Assembly: GCA_003265435.1 (NCBI GenBank)
Contig: NOXC01000006.1
Coordinates: 62,001 to 126,000, forward strand
DNA: 64,000 bases
DNA from: Cellvibrionaceae bacterium AOL6
GTDB lineage: Bacteria > Pseudomonadota > Gammaproteobacteria > Pseudomonadales > Cellvibrionaceae
Reading direction: 5' to 3'
This document shows positions 46,643 to 54,594 of this stretch, one piece after another. Under the pieces are notes generated by a model. The model saw nothing but the letters and a program-made list of their open reading frames with translations, searched no databases and was not told the origin of the DNA. The position numbers were made by a program, and so were the translations under genes. The first letter of the stretch is position 1, and each line of letters starts with the position of its first letter.

Positions 46643-48706
46643 GGTGAACTCCAAGCTGAGCTGAGCGCGCCGTGGCAATCCAGGAAAATACCGGTATTCA
46701 CCAAAGGACACATCTGCGCGCTCTGCGTAGCGCGTATCCGCCATATTCTTAATCGCCATACGTACACGCCAATGTGTATTCACCCGGTACTGTGCGCCGA
46801 AGTCGAGCAACACATGGCCGTCGTAACGGTAGGCATTTTCCGGGTCGAGAAAATACGCGCCCATTTGCGTCACACTCAAATACAACGCACGCTCCGTTTC
46901 CCACTCCCAGTTTAACACCGCACGTTGCATAAGCTTTGGCGCGGTATCCATGTCATTCCCTTCTATCGCTGCCGCCACCCCTAACTCGTCCGGGGAGTTC
47001 GCGTAGGTATGACGTGCATAAGTCCCCACCCAGCGCAGGCCCCATTGCGCACTTAATTGCCAGTCCAGCTCATATTCGACGCCATAGTGCTGGCTCTCTG
47101 CGCCTGTCAAAAAGGCCCGATCAGGATTTTGATAAATGCCATTCTGCTGCGCCATCGCAAACAGAGACCATTGCGACGAAAAAGTATTGCCGCGCGACCG
47201 CCAGCCGATTTCTGCCGCATTCAAGGTCACATCCGTTAAAGCAGCACCCTGCTCAGGCGCCTGCAAGCGATACAGCTCGCTTGCCTGTGGTGGGCGAAAA
47301 CCTCGGCCAAGGTTCGCAAAGAAATGTTGGTTTTCGCTGAGGTCGAAACTCATCGCTACGCGCCCAGAAGGCGCAGTGAAGCGATCACTGCGATCCGCGG
47401 GGCGATAAAATCGGCATCCAGAGACGCCCTCATCACAGGCCCAACCGTCTTCTTGGCGGTTCTCATAGTCGTAGTGCAGTGTGTCCCAACGTAGGTTCAA
47501 AGCCAGTGTCCAGCGCGCACTCAGCGCATAACTCAGGTCCCCAAACAGCGCGGCACTTTGGCTGATCACATCGTAATCGTAATGCGCGCCCTCTGGGAAT
47601 TGACTCGGTGAAAACGGTGCGGGCTCATATTGATATTCGCTGAGGTACGCGTCGGTAAACTCCAGTTCGCCGCCCACACTGGCGCGCAAGCGCTCCGATT
47701 CAACCTGCCAGAGGCTGCGTAAGCCGATGGATTGGTGGCCGTTTTCTTCAACCGGCTGCCAGGGCACAAAGTGCATTTTGAATTCCATGTCGTTACTGCG
47801 CCAATAGGGCAACACCACCCACTCGCCCGCGCCTGCGGCCCGACTCGCCCGAATGTGCGCTCGCCAACTGTCCACGTCTCGATACGCTTCCGGGTTTTCA
47901 TTGGCTTTGCTGGCCTGTTTATCGTTGTAACGTTCGAAACCTTCGATATACCCGGCGGTTTCCTGCTCGAGGTGCATGCCTTGTAACACGCTACGCAAAG
48001 TCCACTCGCCTGCGATCGATACGTTGCCGAGCCCGATCTTTTGCTGACTTACACTGGCGTCCTCTCGCCAGCCCGCGTCGTGTAACAGGGTGCCGAAGCT
48101 CCACAGCGTGTCAGTGCCGGCATTCCAGCTCGCTCGCGCACTCTGTTCTGTGCCCGCCTCAAACAATAAATGACTACGTTCTGGCGCCCCGGGTGTAGTG
48201 ACGTTAATGCCACCGTATAAGGCATTGGCACCATAGACACTGGAGTTCGGGCCCCGCCAAACGGTCAGTTGGGCCGCATTCTCGTAAAAGGTATCGAAGA
48301 GCTGGTTCGCATTGCAGAAACCGGCCGCACGCACGGGCAGCGTGTCCTCCGTAATCGAGAAATTGGCACAGGCCCCCGCCCCGGTGAAGACCGGTGAACG
48401 AATTGCCGTTAAATGCTCCTGACCATCCCCGCGACTGATCCAAGTTGCCGGCGTCGAAAAAAAGACTTCCGAAGGATGTTCCGACATCCAGGCTTCGATC
48501 TGCTCGGAAGATAATGTGCCCCCGCTCATCGCGCTGCGCCACAAGGAGGCTTCAGCGTAACTGGCGGTGACCACTAAGGTTTCCAAACGTCGTTCCGCCT
48601 CTTCGGCGCTCTGCTCCTGCGCGGCAATGGTCAGCGAGGTTCCAATGCCCATAAATAGCGTCGCAAGGTGCCACGGCCACTGTGGCGCTGATCTCGATCT
48701 CCTCAT
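46637..48706 (-). CDS. TonB-dependent outer membrane receptor
   Basis: 689 residues with a signal peptide ending T-I-A-A-Q and a TonB box-like LETLVVTAS near residue 41-49. The plug domain has LTVWRGPNSSVYGANALYGG, and the barrel ends with LSLEFTL, an aromatic-poor but typical C-terminal strand. It would import a scarce ligand using TonB energy. The start is one base after the stop of the cytochrome-PQQ dehydrogenase gene, with no separate promoter space. The ligand is unknown; PQQ itself is an attractive guess from the neighbour. Confidence 0.9.
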   Translation of the reverse strand: MRRSRSAPQWPWHLATLFMGIGTSLTIAAQEQSAEEAERRLETLVVTASYAEASLWRSAMSGGTLSSEQIEAWMSEHPSEVFFSTPATWISRGDGQEHLTAIRSPVFTGAGACANFSITEDTLPVRAAGFCNANQLFDTFYENAAQLTVWRGPNSSVYGANALYGGINVTTPGAPERSHLLFEAGTEQSARASWNAGTDTLWSFGTLLHDAGWREDASVSQQKIGLGNVSIAGEWTLRSVLQGMHLEQETAGYIEGFERYNDKQASKANENPEAYRDVDSWRAHIRASRAAGAGEWVVLPYWRSNDMEFKMHFVPWQPVEENGHQSIGLRSLWQVESERLRASVGGELEFTDAYLSEYQYEPAPFSPSQFPEGAHYDYDVISQSAALFGDLSYALSARWTLALNLRWDTLHYDYENRQEDGWACDEGVSGCRFYRPADRSDRFTAPSGRVAMSFDLSENQHFFANLGRGFRPPQASELYRLQAPEQGAALTDVTLNAAEIGWRSRGNTFSSQWSLFAMAQQNGIYQNPDRAFLTGAESQHYGVEYELDWQLSAQWGLRWVGTYARHTYANSPDELGVAAAIEGNDMDTAPKLMQRAVLNWEWETERALYLSVTQMGAYFLDPENAYRYDGHVLLDFGAQYRVNTHWRVRMAIKNMADTRYAERADVSFGEYRYFPGLPRRAQLSLEFTL

Positions 48707-48707
48707 A

Positions 48708-50141
48708 TCAGTCTGTGTCCGACCCCTTCACTGGGCTCATGCGTACGATACGCCCCTTGTCCTCTCCACGGAAATTCAACAGCAAATAAATGTGCCCATC
48801 GGGCCCGACGTTCACGTCGCGAATGCGCCCTTGCCCTTTGAGGATGATGTCATCTGCGACAATCTCTGTCCCGTCCAGCGTGATCAGGTGCAATTCCTCC
48901 GAGGCCATACCAGCCACCAGCATGCGGTTTTGCCAACCCGAAAAGGCGCCGCCCTGATAAAAATCGATGCCCGCCACCGCAATGGAGGGCACCCAATACA
49001 ATTTGGGCTGCGCCATGCCCGCCTTTTTCGTCAGTGACGTAATCGGCGTGCCGTCGTAGTTCATTCCATAGGTGATCACCGGCCAGCCATAATTCACGCC
49101 GGGCTCGACTAGGTTGATCTCGTCTCCGCCTCGGGGGCCATGCTCTGATGCCCAGAGCTGTCCAGTTTGCGGGTGTTTTGCCATGCCCTGAGGATTGCGG
49201 TGCCCATAACTCCATATTTCAGGCAGGGCCTTCTTCGTATCAACAAAAGGATTATCTTTGGGGATGCGACCGTCATCATGAATGCGGAACATTTTCCCGT
49301 TAGGCCGGCTGAGGTCCTGCGCCAAGGCCTTTTGACCACGATCCCCGATGCCGAAAAAGAGGTAGCCCTGATCAAATACGAAACGTGAACCAAAATGAGA
49401 GCGGGAGGTGCTGTGCAAGTCGGCGTCGGTAGAGAAGAGCGTTTGCTGTTCGCGCCATTGGCCCTCTTTTATGCGCCCTCGCACAACGGCGGTCATCGCC
49501 GCATCCTCACGATCGGTGCTCTGAGAAAAGCTCAGGTAGACCCAGCCATTTTCGCTGTAGTCTGGATGCACGCCTACTTCAAGAAGCCCCCCCTGACCCC
49601 GCGCCCAGACCTCAGGCAGACCTTCGATCTCCGTTAGCGCCCCGTCGCGATAGTGCCAGAGCTGCCCTTCGCGTGCCGTGATCAGCGCACTGCCATCCGG
49701 CAGAAAAGCCAGCGACCACAAGACACCGTCAAGCTCTGCGAGCGTTTGCAACTCAAAGGTTTCACCTTGAGCACTGAACACACCGCTGGTGGCTGCCAGT
49801 TTAGAATCAAGCTGCTCGCTCTGATAGGCTTGTTCCTGCTCCTGGATGTAAATCACAAGACCGCGAATCGCCTCCGCGCTCAGGCCGCCTTTCCACGGTG
49901 GCATGCCACGGTCAGGCAAGCCGTCCTGAATCACGCGCGTGATGTCTTCCGTGCTGCCGCCTACTATCCACTTGCCATCCACCAGGGAGGAACCCGAACC
50001 GCCTTGCAGATTCTTGCCATGACATGCAGCGCAATTTTGCTGGTAGATCGCTTCTACGTCCTGTGCGCCAGCTGTAGTAACATTCAGCGCGCCCAAGACC
50101 GCGAGGCCCAGGGGTAAAATCGAGGTGTTCTTGAACAGCAT
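48708..50141 (-). CDS. cytochrome c-fused PQQ-dependent sugar dehydrogenase
   Basis: 477 residues with a signal peptide ending T-T-A-G-A. An N-terminal class I cytochrome c domain has CAACHGKNLQGGSG (near residue 37) and a likely distal Met in RGMPPW. After a linker at about 110 the soluble glucose/sorbosone dehydrogenase beta-propeller begins (LWSLAFLPDGSALITAREG) and shows IWSYGHRNPQGMA and ASEHGPRGGDEINLV, the regions that hold PQQ and calcium and the catalytic His. It oxidises a sugar-like alcohol in the periplasm and passes electrons to its own haem. It is the first gene of a pair with the TonB receptor. Confidence 0.9.
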   Translation of the reverse strand: MLFKNTSILPLGLAVLGALNVTTAGAQDVEAIYQQNCAACHGKNLQGGSGSSLVDGKWIVGGSTEDITRVIQDGLPDRGMPPWKGGLSAEAIRGLVIYIQEQEQAYQSEQLDSKLAATSGVFSAQGETFELQTLAELDGVLWSLAFLPDGSALITAREGQLWHYRDGALTEIEGLPEVWARGQGGLLEVGVHPDYSENGWVYLSFSQSTDREDAAMTAVVRGRIKEGQWREQQTLFSTDADLHSTSRSHFGSRFVFDQGYLFFGIGDRGQKALAQDLSRPNGKMFRIHDDGRIPKDNPFVDTKKALPEIWSYGHRNPQGMAKHPQTGQLWASEHGPRGGDEINLVEPGVNYGWPVITYGMNYDGTPITSLTKKAGMAQPKLYWVPSIAVAGIDFYQGGAFSGWQNRMLVAGMASEELHLITLDGTEIVADDIILKGQGRIRDVNVGPDGHIYLLLNFRGEDKGRIVRMSPVKGSDTD

Positions 50142-50234
50142 ACAGGCTCCTGAAATTCGTCTCGTTTCAGATTTAAAGTTGGTCTTTTAAAGGATGTCGT
50201 ACGGTGGCGCCGCCCAAGTGGGTGGGTAACCGTA

Positions 50235-50660
50235 TCAGTGTTTTTTCTTTTCGATAACCCACTCTGCGCGTGAGCGCAGGTGTTTTTTGTCACGGATGTT
50301 TGCAAAGGGATCCGGTTGCTCGACTTCGGTTGGCGCTTCGGACTCGGGCGTCTCAGCCCCTCGCGGGCGCCCTCGCCCCGAACGAGCTGGGCGCACCGTG
50401 GCGTCGCTGGAACGCGACAGAGTGCGCTTCACATAGCGCCAGTAGAGGAAGCCTACCAGCACGATCACTCCCCATTTGACTACGAAGGACAGCGCAAGAT
50501 GGCGCTGATCTTCGCCCACTTTCACATAGTTGAGATAGTCATTGTGTACAGAAAAGATGACAAGCAGGAGAATGAGAACAAAAGGCAGTACCTTTAATGC
50601 CGCGCCGTAACGGCGCCAAATCCCCAGTAATACGCCCCACTTGAGCATATTGTGCAGCAT
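50235..50660 (-). CDS. small inner membrane protein of unknown function
   Basis: 141 residues with two membrane segments (about 21-39 and 60-78) and a polar, basic then acidic C-terminal tail (R-P-A-R-S-G-R-G-R-P-R-G ... E-S-E-A-P-T-E-V-E). The ATG follows the stop of the upstream small gene with no gap (TAAATG), so the two are coupled. I recognise no family. The final K-K-K-H and the tail suggest a cytoplasmic domain that meets nucleic acid or acidic lipids, but this is speculation. Confidence 0.6.
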   Translation of the reverse strand: MLHNMLKWGVLLGIWRRYGAALKVLPFVLILLLVIFSVHNDYLNYVKVGEDQRHLALSFVVKWGVIVLVGFLYWRYVKRTLSRSSDATVRPARSGRGRPRGAETPESEAPTEVEQPDPFANIRDKKHLRSRAEWVIEKKKH

Positions 50661-50897
50661 TTAGAGCCACCATCCGATGCCCAGCACCGCCGCGAGTGCC
50701 AACAGCCCTTTTTCACGCAACTGCCCTTCGAGTTTTTCTTCTTCTTCACGGACGATGATCTCGAGCTCCTCTTCACTGAAATCTTCCGGTCTACGCCCGG
50801 CAATCAGCAGGCGCGTTTCCGTACGTGAAATCGCTTTTTCGCGGATTTTGCGTTTAATGCGCGAGGGCACCAGCGAAGAGAGTCTGGGAGTTTTCAT
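50661..50897 (-). CDS. small tail-anchored protein of unknown function
   Basis: About 78 residues from ATG 50897. The N-terminal half is basic (S-R-I-K-R-K-I-R-E-K-A-I-S-R), the middle is a strongly acidic helix (F-S-E-E-E-L-E-I-I-V-R-E-E-E-E-K), and the end is a hydrophobic segment (L-L-A-L-A-A-V-L-G-I-G-W-W-L) long enough to act as a C-terminal membrane anchor. The gene abuts the next membrane-protein gene, so they probably work together. No known family is recognised. Confidence 0.55.
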   Translation of the reverse strand: MKTPRLSSLVPSRIKRKIREKAISRTETRLLIAGRRPEDFSEEELEIIVREEEEKLEGQLREKGLLALAAVLGIGWWL

Positions 50898-50992
50898 GTT
50901 GCACAATTCGCCTTGTGGCAGCAAAAGGCAACAGTCTAGAGGAGGCGCGAGAACGGCGCAACGCAGTCAACGCTGACGCATTGGCGGTATGA

Positions 50993-51199
50993 TTAAAGTC
51001 CGTCGAGCATATCCCGTCGGGCGTTGATCATGTCTTCGTAGGTTTGCAGGGTAATCAGGTCGAGATGGGCATCGCGGCGGCGAAGGCGTTCGAGCTGCAT
51101 TTCCAGGCAATTAATCTCCCGCTGTAACTGCTTCTTGAGCACGGCGGTGTCTTCCATAGGGAAATGCAGGGAGGCGCGCTTGTGAGCTATATGCATCAT
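50993..51199 (-). CDS. small coiled-coil protein of unknown function
   Basis: 68 residues from ATG 51199, supported by AAGG seven bases upstream; ATG 51157 would give 54 residues. Residues 20-45 (L-K-K-Q-L-Q-R-E-I-N-C-L-E-M-Q-L-E-R-L) form heptads typical of a short coiled coil. There is no signal peptide or metal motif. It is 95 bases upstream of the other two small genes on the same strand. Confidence 0.45.
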   Translation of the reverse strand: MMHIAHKRASLHFPMEDTAVLKKQLQREINCLEMQLERLRRRDAHLDLITLQTYEDMINARRDMLDGL

Positions 51200-51288
51200 A
51201 ATCTGGCCTTAGACCTCTCAGGTTGGTTTGTGACCAATCTTTTCCTTGGGGGTCTCCTCATTTTAGACAGGAAACGCCTCTTGTGCGC

Positions 51289-51307
51289 GCCCATTTGGGG
51301 CTTTTTT
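51289..51307 (+). terminator. terminator-like hairpin on the plus strand between minus-strand genes
   Basis: GCCC and GGGC enclose a five-base loop and are followed at once by six T, readable only on the plus strand. Both flanking genes are on the minus strand, so it would end antisense or small-RNA transcription. The stem is short. Confidence 0.3.
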
Positions 51308-51380
51308 AGCTTAATTATGAATAAAAGTAACCGGTTGCTGTGCGCTATCAGGCTTAAATCGCGCCAACGCATGCAACGGG

Positions 51381-51923
51381 TTACAATGCAAGAAAATCAC
51401 GTGCCAAGTACAGCGCCGCAATGGTGCGCGCTTCGCTCACATCGCCGCGCGCAGTCAGTTCGGCGAGATTGTGCAGACTGAAACGCTCCACGGCCATCGG
51501 TTCTGGCTCGTCACCCTCCAAACGCTCAGGATAGAGCTGTTGCGCAAGAACGATCTGCGTTTTGTGCTGCATGTAGTTGGGGCTCTGACTCAGACACTTT
51601 AACAACGTGAGTGACTGGGCACCGTAGCCCGCTTCTTCTTTCAGCTCTCGATCTGCGGCTTCGGCATGACTTTCACCTGGATCGACCTTGCCCTTCGGGC
51701 ACACCCACTCGTAGCCTTCTACGCCGATGCCGTATTCCTGTACCAGCAGCACCTCGTGGTCGCTGATCATCGGCACAATGATCACTGCAGCGGTTTTCCC
51801 AGACACCAGATACTCATAGTCACGCTCCACGCCATTGCTGAAGCGCAACGAGGCCGCATCGACTTTGAACAGGCGGCTCTCAGCCACTCTGTGCCGGGTG
51901 AGAATTTTAGGCAGCTCAGGCAT
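51381..51923 (-). CDS. nudE: ADP-sugar/NADH-type Nudix hydrolase NudE
   Basis: About 180 residues from ATG 51923; the open frame continues upstream but crosses the divergent yrfG start. The Nudix box is complete: G-K-V-D-P-G-E, then R-E-L-K-E-E-A-G-Y with spacing GX5EX7REUXEEXGU. VLLVQEYGIGVEGYEWVCP before the box is characteristic of NudE. It hydrolyses ADP-ribose, NADH and Ap3A-like compounds. It is divergent from yrfG with about 41 bases between start codons, the arrangement typical of the nudE-yrfG-hslRO neighbourhood. Confidence 0.92.
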   Translation of the reverse strand: MPELPKILTRHRVAESRLFKVDAASLRFSNGVERDYEYLVSGKTAAVIIVPMISDHEVLLVQEYGIGVEGYEWVCPKGKVDPGESHAEAADRELKEEAGYGAQSLTLLKCLSQSPNYMQHKTQIVLAQQLYPERLEGDEPEPMAVERFSLHNLAELTARGDVSEARTIAALYLARDFLAL

Positions 51924-51964
51924 AATGCGCTCATGACCTCCGGTAAACCGACGATTATAGTCCC

Positions 51965-52651
51965 ATGATTGACTGGCATGCCATCGACACGGTGTTGCTC
52001 GATATGGACGGCACGCTGCTGGATTTGCATTTCGACAACTATTTTTGGCTGGAACACCTACCAAAACGGTACGCCGAAGCGCACGGCATGGATGAGTTGC
52101 ACGCCCGTGAAGCCATCCATCAACATATCAAAGCGCTCGAGGGCACCCTTCAATGGTACTGCCTCGACCACTGGTCAGCGCTGATGCAGCTCGACATCCC
52201 CGCGCTGAAACGGGAGGTGCAACACAAAATCCGTATCCGGCCCCACGCTGAGCCGTTTCTGCAACGCTTGCGCGCACTCGGCAAAAAGCTGGTGTTGATC
52301 ACCAATGCGCACCGCAAAGGGCTGGAGATCAAATTACAGGTCACCGAGATCGACAAGTGGCTGGATATCATTATTTCCTCACACGACTTCCAAAGCCCGA
52401 AAGAGGAACTGCTGTTCTGGCAACAGTTGCAACTCAGCGAACCGTTCGACCCGCAGCGAACCGTGTTTATCGATGACACCCCCCGCGTATTACGCAGTGC
52501 CCGCGATTACGGTATTCAACACCTTGTGTGCATCACCATGCCGGACAGTCAGAAGCCCAGGCAACACGCGGGCGAGTTCACCGGTATCTGCCACTTTGAC
52601 GAAATCATGCCCCCTTTATCAGGAGAACCACCATGGCCGGTAACGCAGTAG
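51965..52651 (+). CDS. yrfG: GMP/IMP nucleotidase YrfG (HAD superfamily)
   Basis: 228 residues. HAD motif I is LLDMDGTLLD (nucleophile Asp near residue 14), motif II ITNAHRKG, Lys in SPKEELLFW, and motif IV VFIDDTPRVL. Helical cap residues lie between motif I and II. It removes phosphate from GMP and IMP. The 3-prime end overlaps hslR by 19 bases, so yrfG-hslR are coupled. Gene order matches the E. coli yrfG-hslR-hslO region. Confidence 0.92.
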   Translation: MIDWHAIDTVLLDMDGTLLDLHFDNYFWLEHLPKRYAEAHGMDELHAREAIHQHIKALEGTLQWYCLDHWSALMQLDIPALKREVQHKIRIRPHAEPFLQRLRALGKKLVLITNAHRKGLEIKLQVTEIDKWLDIIISSHDFQSPKEELLFWQQLQLSEPFDPQRTVFIDDTPRVLRSARDYGIQHLVCITMPDSQKPRQHAGEFTGICHFDEIMPPLSGEPPWPVTQ

Positions 52652-53046
52652 CGCTGAATCGCGTGCGCGTTGACAAATGGCTCTGGGCGGCGCGCTTTTT
52701 CAAGACTCGATCACTGGCAAAGCAGGCCATCGAAGGCGGCAAGATCCATATCGATGGGCATCGTGTAAAACCCAGCAAGGAGCTCGAAGTCGGTATGCTC
52801 CTGCAGATTCGTCAGGGCTGGGACGAAAAAGAAGTGCGGGTTGTGGCGTTGTCCGACAATCGCGGCCCGGCAAAAGTGGCTGAAACCCTCTATGAGGAAA
52901 CAGAAGAGAGCATCAAAGCCAGAACACAGAAGGCCGATGAACGACGCGCCAGCGCCGCCTTTGGCGAGCGCCCGGCACAAAAGCCGAACTCTCGACAGCG
53001 CCGGCATATACATCGCTTTAAGCGCGACATTCTGCATGGCGAGTAA
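52633..53046 (+). CDS. hslR: heat shock protein 15 HslR (S4 RNA-binding)
   Basis: 137 residues. The S4 domain is at the N-terminus: RVDKWLWAARFFKTRSLAKQ, then GGKIHIDGHRVKPSKE. The C-terminal tail is basic (R-R-H-I-H-R-F-K-R-D). HslR binds stalled 50S subunits carrying a peptidyl-tRNA and helps recycle them. AGGAG six to ten bases before ATG 52633 is a strong ribosome-binding site lying inside yrfG. hslO follows after 63 bases. Confidence 0.94.
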   Translation: MAGNAVALNRVRVDKWLWAARFFKTRSLAKQAIEGGKIHIDGHRVKPSKELEVGMLLQIRQGWDEKEVRVVALSDNRGPAKVAETLYEETEESIKARTQKADERRASAAFGERPAQKPNSRQRRHIHRFKRDILHGE

Positions 53047-53109
53047 GCCCTAGACAGGCGGCCTGTCTTTCCCCAAAATGCCGCACCCGTTGTAGCAGGA
53101 GTAGCTCCT

Positions 53110-54012
53110 ATGTCCGACACCCCGAACCGTGATGGTATTCACCGCTTTCTTTTGGAAGGCACCGATATTCGTGGCGAAATTGTGACACTGGAAAAGAGCT
53201 TCCAGGAGGCCCTTGCCGGCCAGCATATCCCCAGTGAACTGGCACCGCTGTTCGGTGAATTCCTGGCCGCCACTGCCTTGATCAGCGACATGTTGAAGCA
53301 GGACGGACTGGTCACCTTACAGGCGCGCGGTGATGGCGCAGTGCCTCTGGTAATGGCGGAAGCCAGTCATCGCGGCGAACTACGCGGTGTCTTGCGACGC
53401 AGTGACGAAGCCCAGCCCCACACCACGCAGGATACGCTTTCTGCTCTGCCGCTGTCAGAGCTGGTGGGCAATGGTGTGCTCACGCTCATCCTCGACCCAG
53501 AGCAAGGCAAACGCTATCAGGGCATTGTGCCACTCAGCGGCGCCAGCCTGTCGGAATGCATTACGACCTACTTCGAACAAAGTGAGCAGTTACCCACGCT
53601 GTGTATTTTGTTTACCAACGACGAGCGCTGCGGTGGGCTTTTCCTACAGGCGCTGCCCGCGCAGGAGGTCACGGACCCTGACGAACGCGCCGAACAATGG
53701 GCCACGGCGAGCCAGCTTCTGAACACCGTGAAATCGGAAGAGTTTTTTGCGACGCCGCACAGCACCTTGCTGTATCGTCTATTTCACGAACAGGGCTGTC
53801 GCCTCTTCGATGAGAAACCCCTGCGCTTTCTGTGCAGTTGTTCTCGTGATCGCAGTGAGGCCGCATTAATTGCGCTCGGTCGTAAAGAGATGGAAAGCCT
53901 GATAGAAGAACAGGGGCAGGTGACGATTGACTGTCAGTTTTGCGGCACCCGATATGAGTTCAGCGAAGACCAGCTCAACGGTCTGCTGGCTCAGTGCAAT
54001 ACCCTGCATTAA
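53110..54012 (+). CDS. hslO: redox-regulated chaperone Hsp33 (HslO)
   Basis: 300 residues. The chaperone core has TDIRGEIVTLEKSFQEAL and later the zinc-binding end with C-S-C-S in FLCSCSRDR and CQFCGTRYEF, the CxC-x(n)-CxxC redox switch. Under oxidative stress the zinc is lost and disulfides form, activating the holdase. One more partial Cys pair (E-R-C-G-G) lies in the middle. The gene ends at an intrinsic terminator shared with the convergent chp cluster. Confidence 0.95.
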   Translation: MSDTPNRDGIHRFLLEGTDIRGEIVTLEKSFQEALAGQHIPSELAPLFGEFLAATALISDMLKQDGLVTLQARGDGAVPLVMAEASHRGELRGVLRRSDEAQPHTTQDTLSALPLSELVGNGVLTLILDPEQGKRYQGIVPLSGASLSECITTYFEQSEQLPTLCILFTNDERCGGLFLQALPAQEVTDPDERAEQWATASQLLNTVKSEEFFATPHSTLLYRLFHEQGCRLFDEKPLRFLCSCSRDRSEAALIALGRKEMESLIEEQGQVTIDCQFCGTRYEFSEDQLNGLLAQCNTLH

Positions 54013-54050
54013 CACCGCAAGCACTGGCACCGATAACCATTTACCACAAA

Positions 54051-54077
54051 CAAGGGCTCGATAGGGCCCTTGCTTTT
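54051..54077. terminator. intrinsic terminator between hslO and the chp cluster
   Basis: CAAGGGC and GCCCTTG form a seven-pair stem with an eight-base loop, followed by CTTTTA. It lies 38 bases after the hslO stop and ends at the last codon of the convergent chpC, so it may serve both directions. Confidence 0.7.
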
Positions 54078-54594
54078 ATCGCCCCAGATTTAAGTCCAGC
54101 ACGGCGCGTTCAAGTGCAGCGATATCCGGGATCACGAGATCTTCCATTCCCACTTTGACGGCCATCAAATCAAAAGGCCGTTTTTCTGCGCCTTCATTCT
54201 CCACGATGTCTTTTTCTTCAACGCGGGTCATACGGGGGATGTTTTGCGTTAACAGACCGATGAAGGGCACCTTGTCAGAGATACCGGTGTTGTTCAACAC
54301 GGCAACGCGGCCACGCGCATTGAGCTTCGGTGAGTGACGCTCGTTGATGGTTTCAAAGGAGATCACCGGCACACGCACATTGCGCCACGGGTAGTAGCCC
54401 AGAAACCAGTCCGGGGTGCTCGGAATGATATCGAAAGGCTGGATCGGCGCCATTTCAGCTACGGTCACCGTCGGCACGAGAATGAATTCATCGAGAAGAG
54501 GCAGCAGCATGCACGGCACTTCTTTATCGAAGTTGTCCTCAGCCTCGTCTGGGATGCTCAGCGGCTGATCACCGCCCGGTTCGTACTCACTCAT
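54076..54594 (-). CDS. chpC: CheW-like adaptor ChpC of the Pil-Chp system
   Basis: About 172 residues. The CheW-like domain starts after an acidic tail (EVPCMLLPLLDEFILVPTVTVAEMAPI) and contains WFLGYYPWRNVRVPVISFE. It is a coupling protein of the Pil-Chp chemosensory system that controls twitching motility and cAMP in relatives such as Pseudomonas. ATG 54594 overlaps the chpB stop (ATGA), so the longer open frame upstream is not used. It is the last gene of the leftward cluster. Confidence 0.85.
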   Translation of the reverse strand: MSEYEPGGDQPLSIPDEAEDNFDKEVPCMLLPLLDEFILVPTVTVAEMAPIQPFDIIPSTPDWFLGYYPWRNVRVPVISFETINERHSPKLNARGRVAVLNNTGISDKVPFIGLLTQNIPRMTRVEEKDIVENEGAEKRPFDLMAVKVGMEDLVIPDIAALERAVLDLNLGR

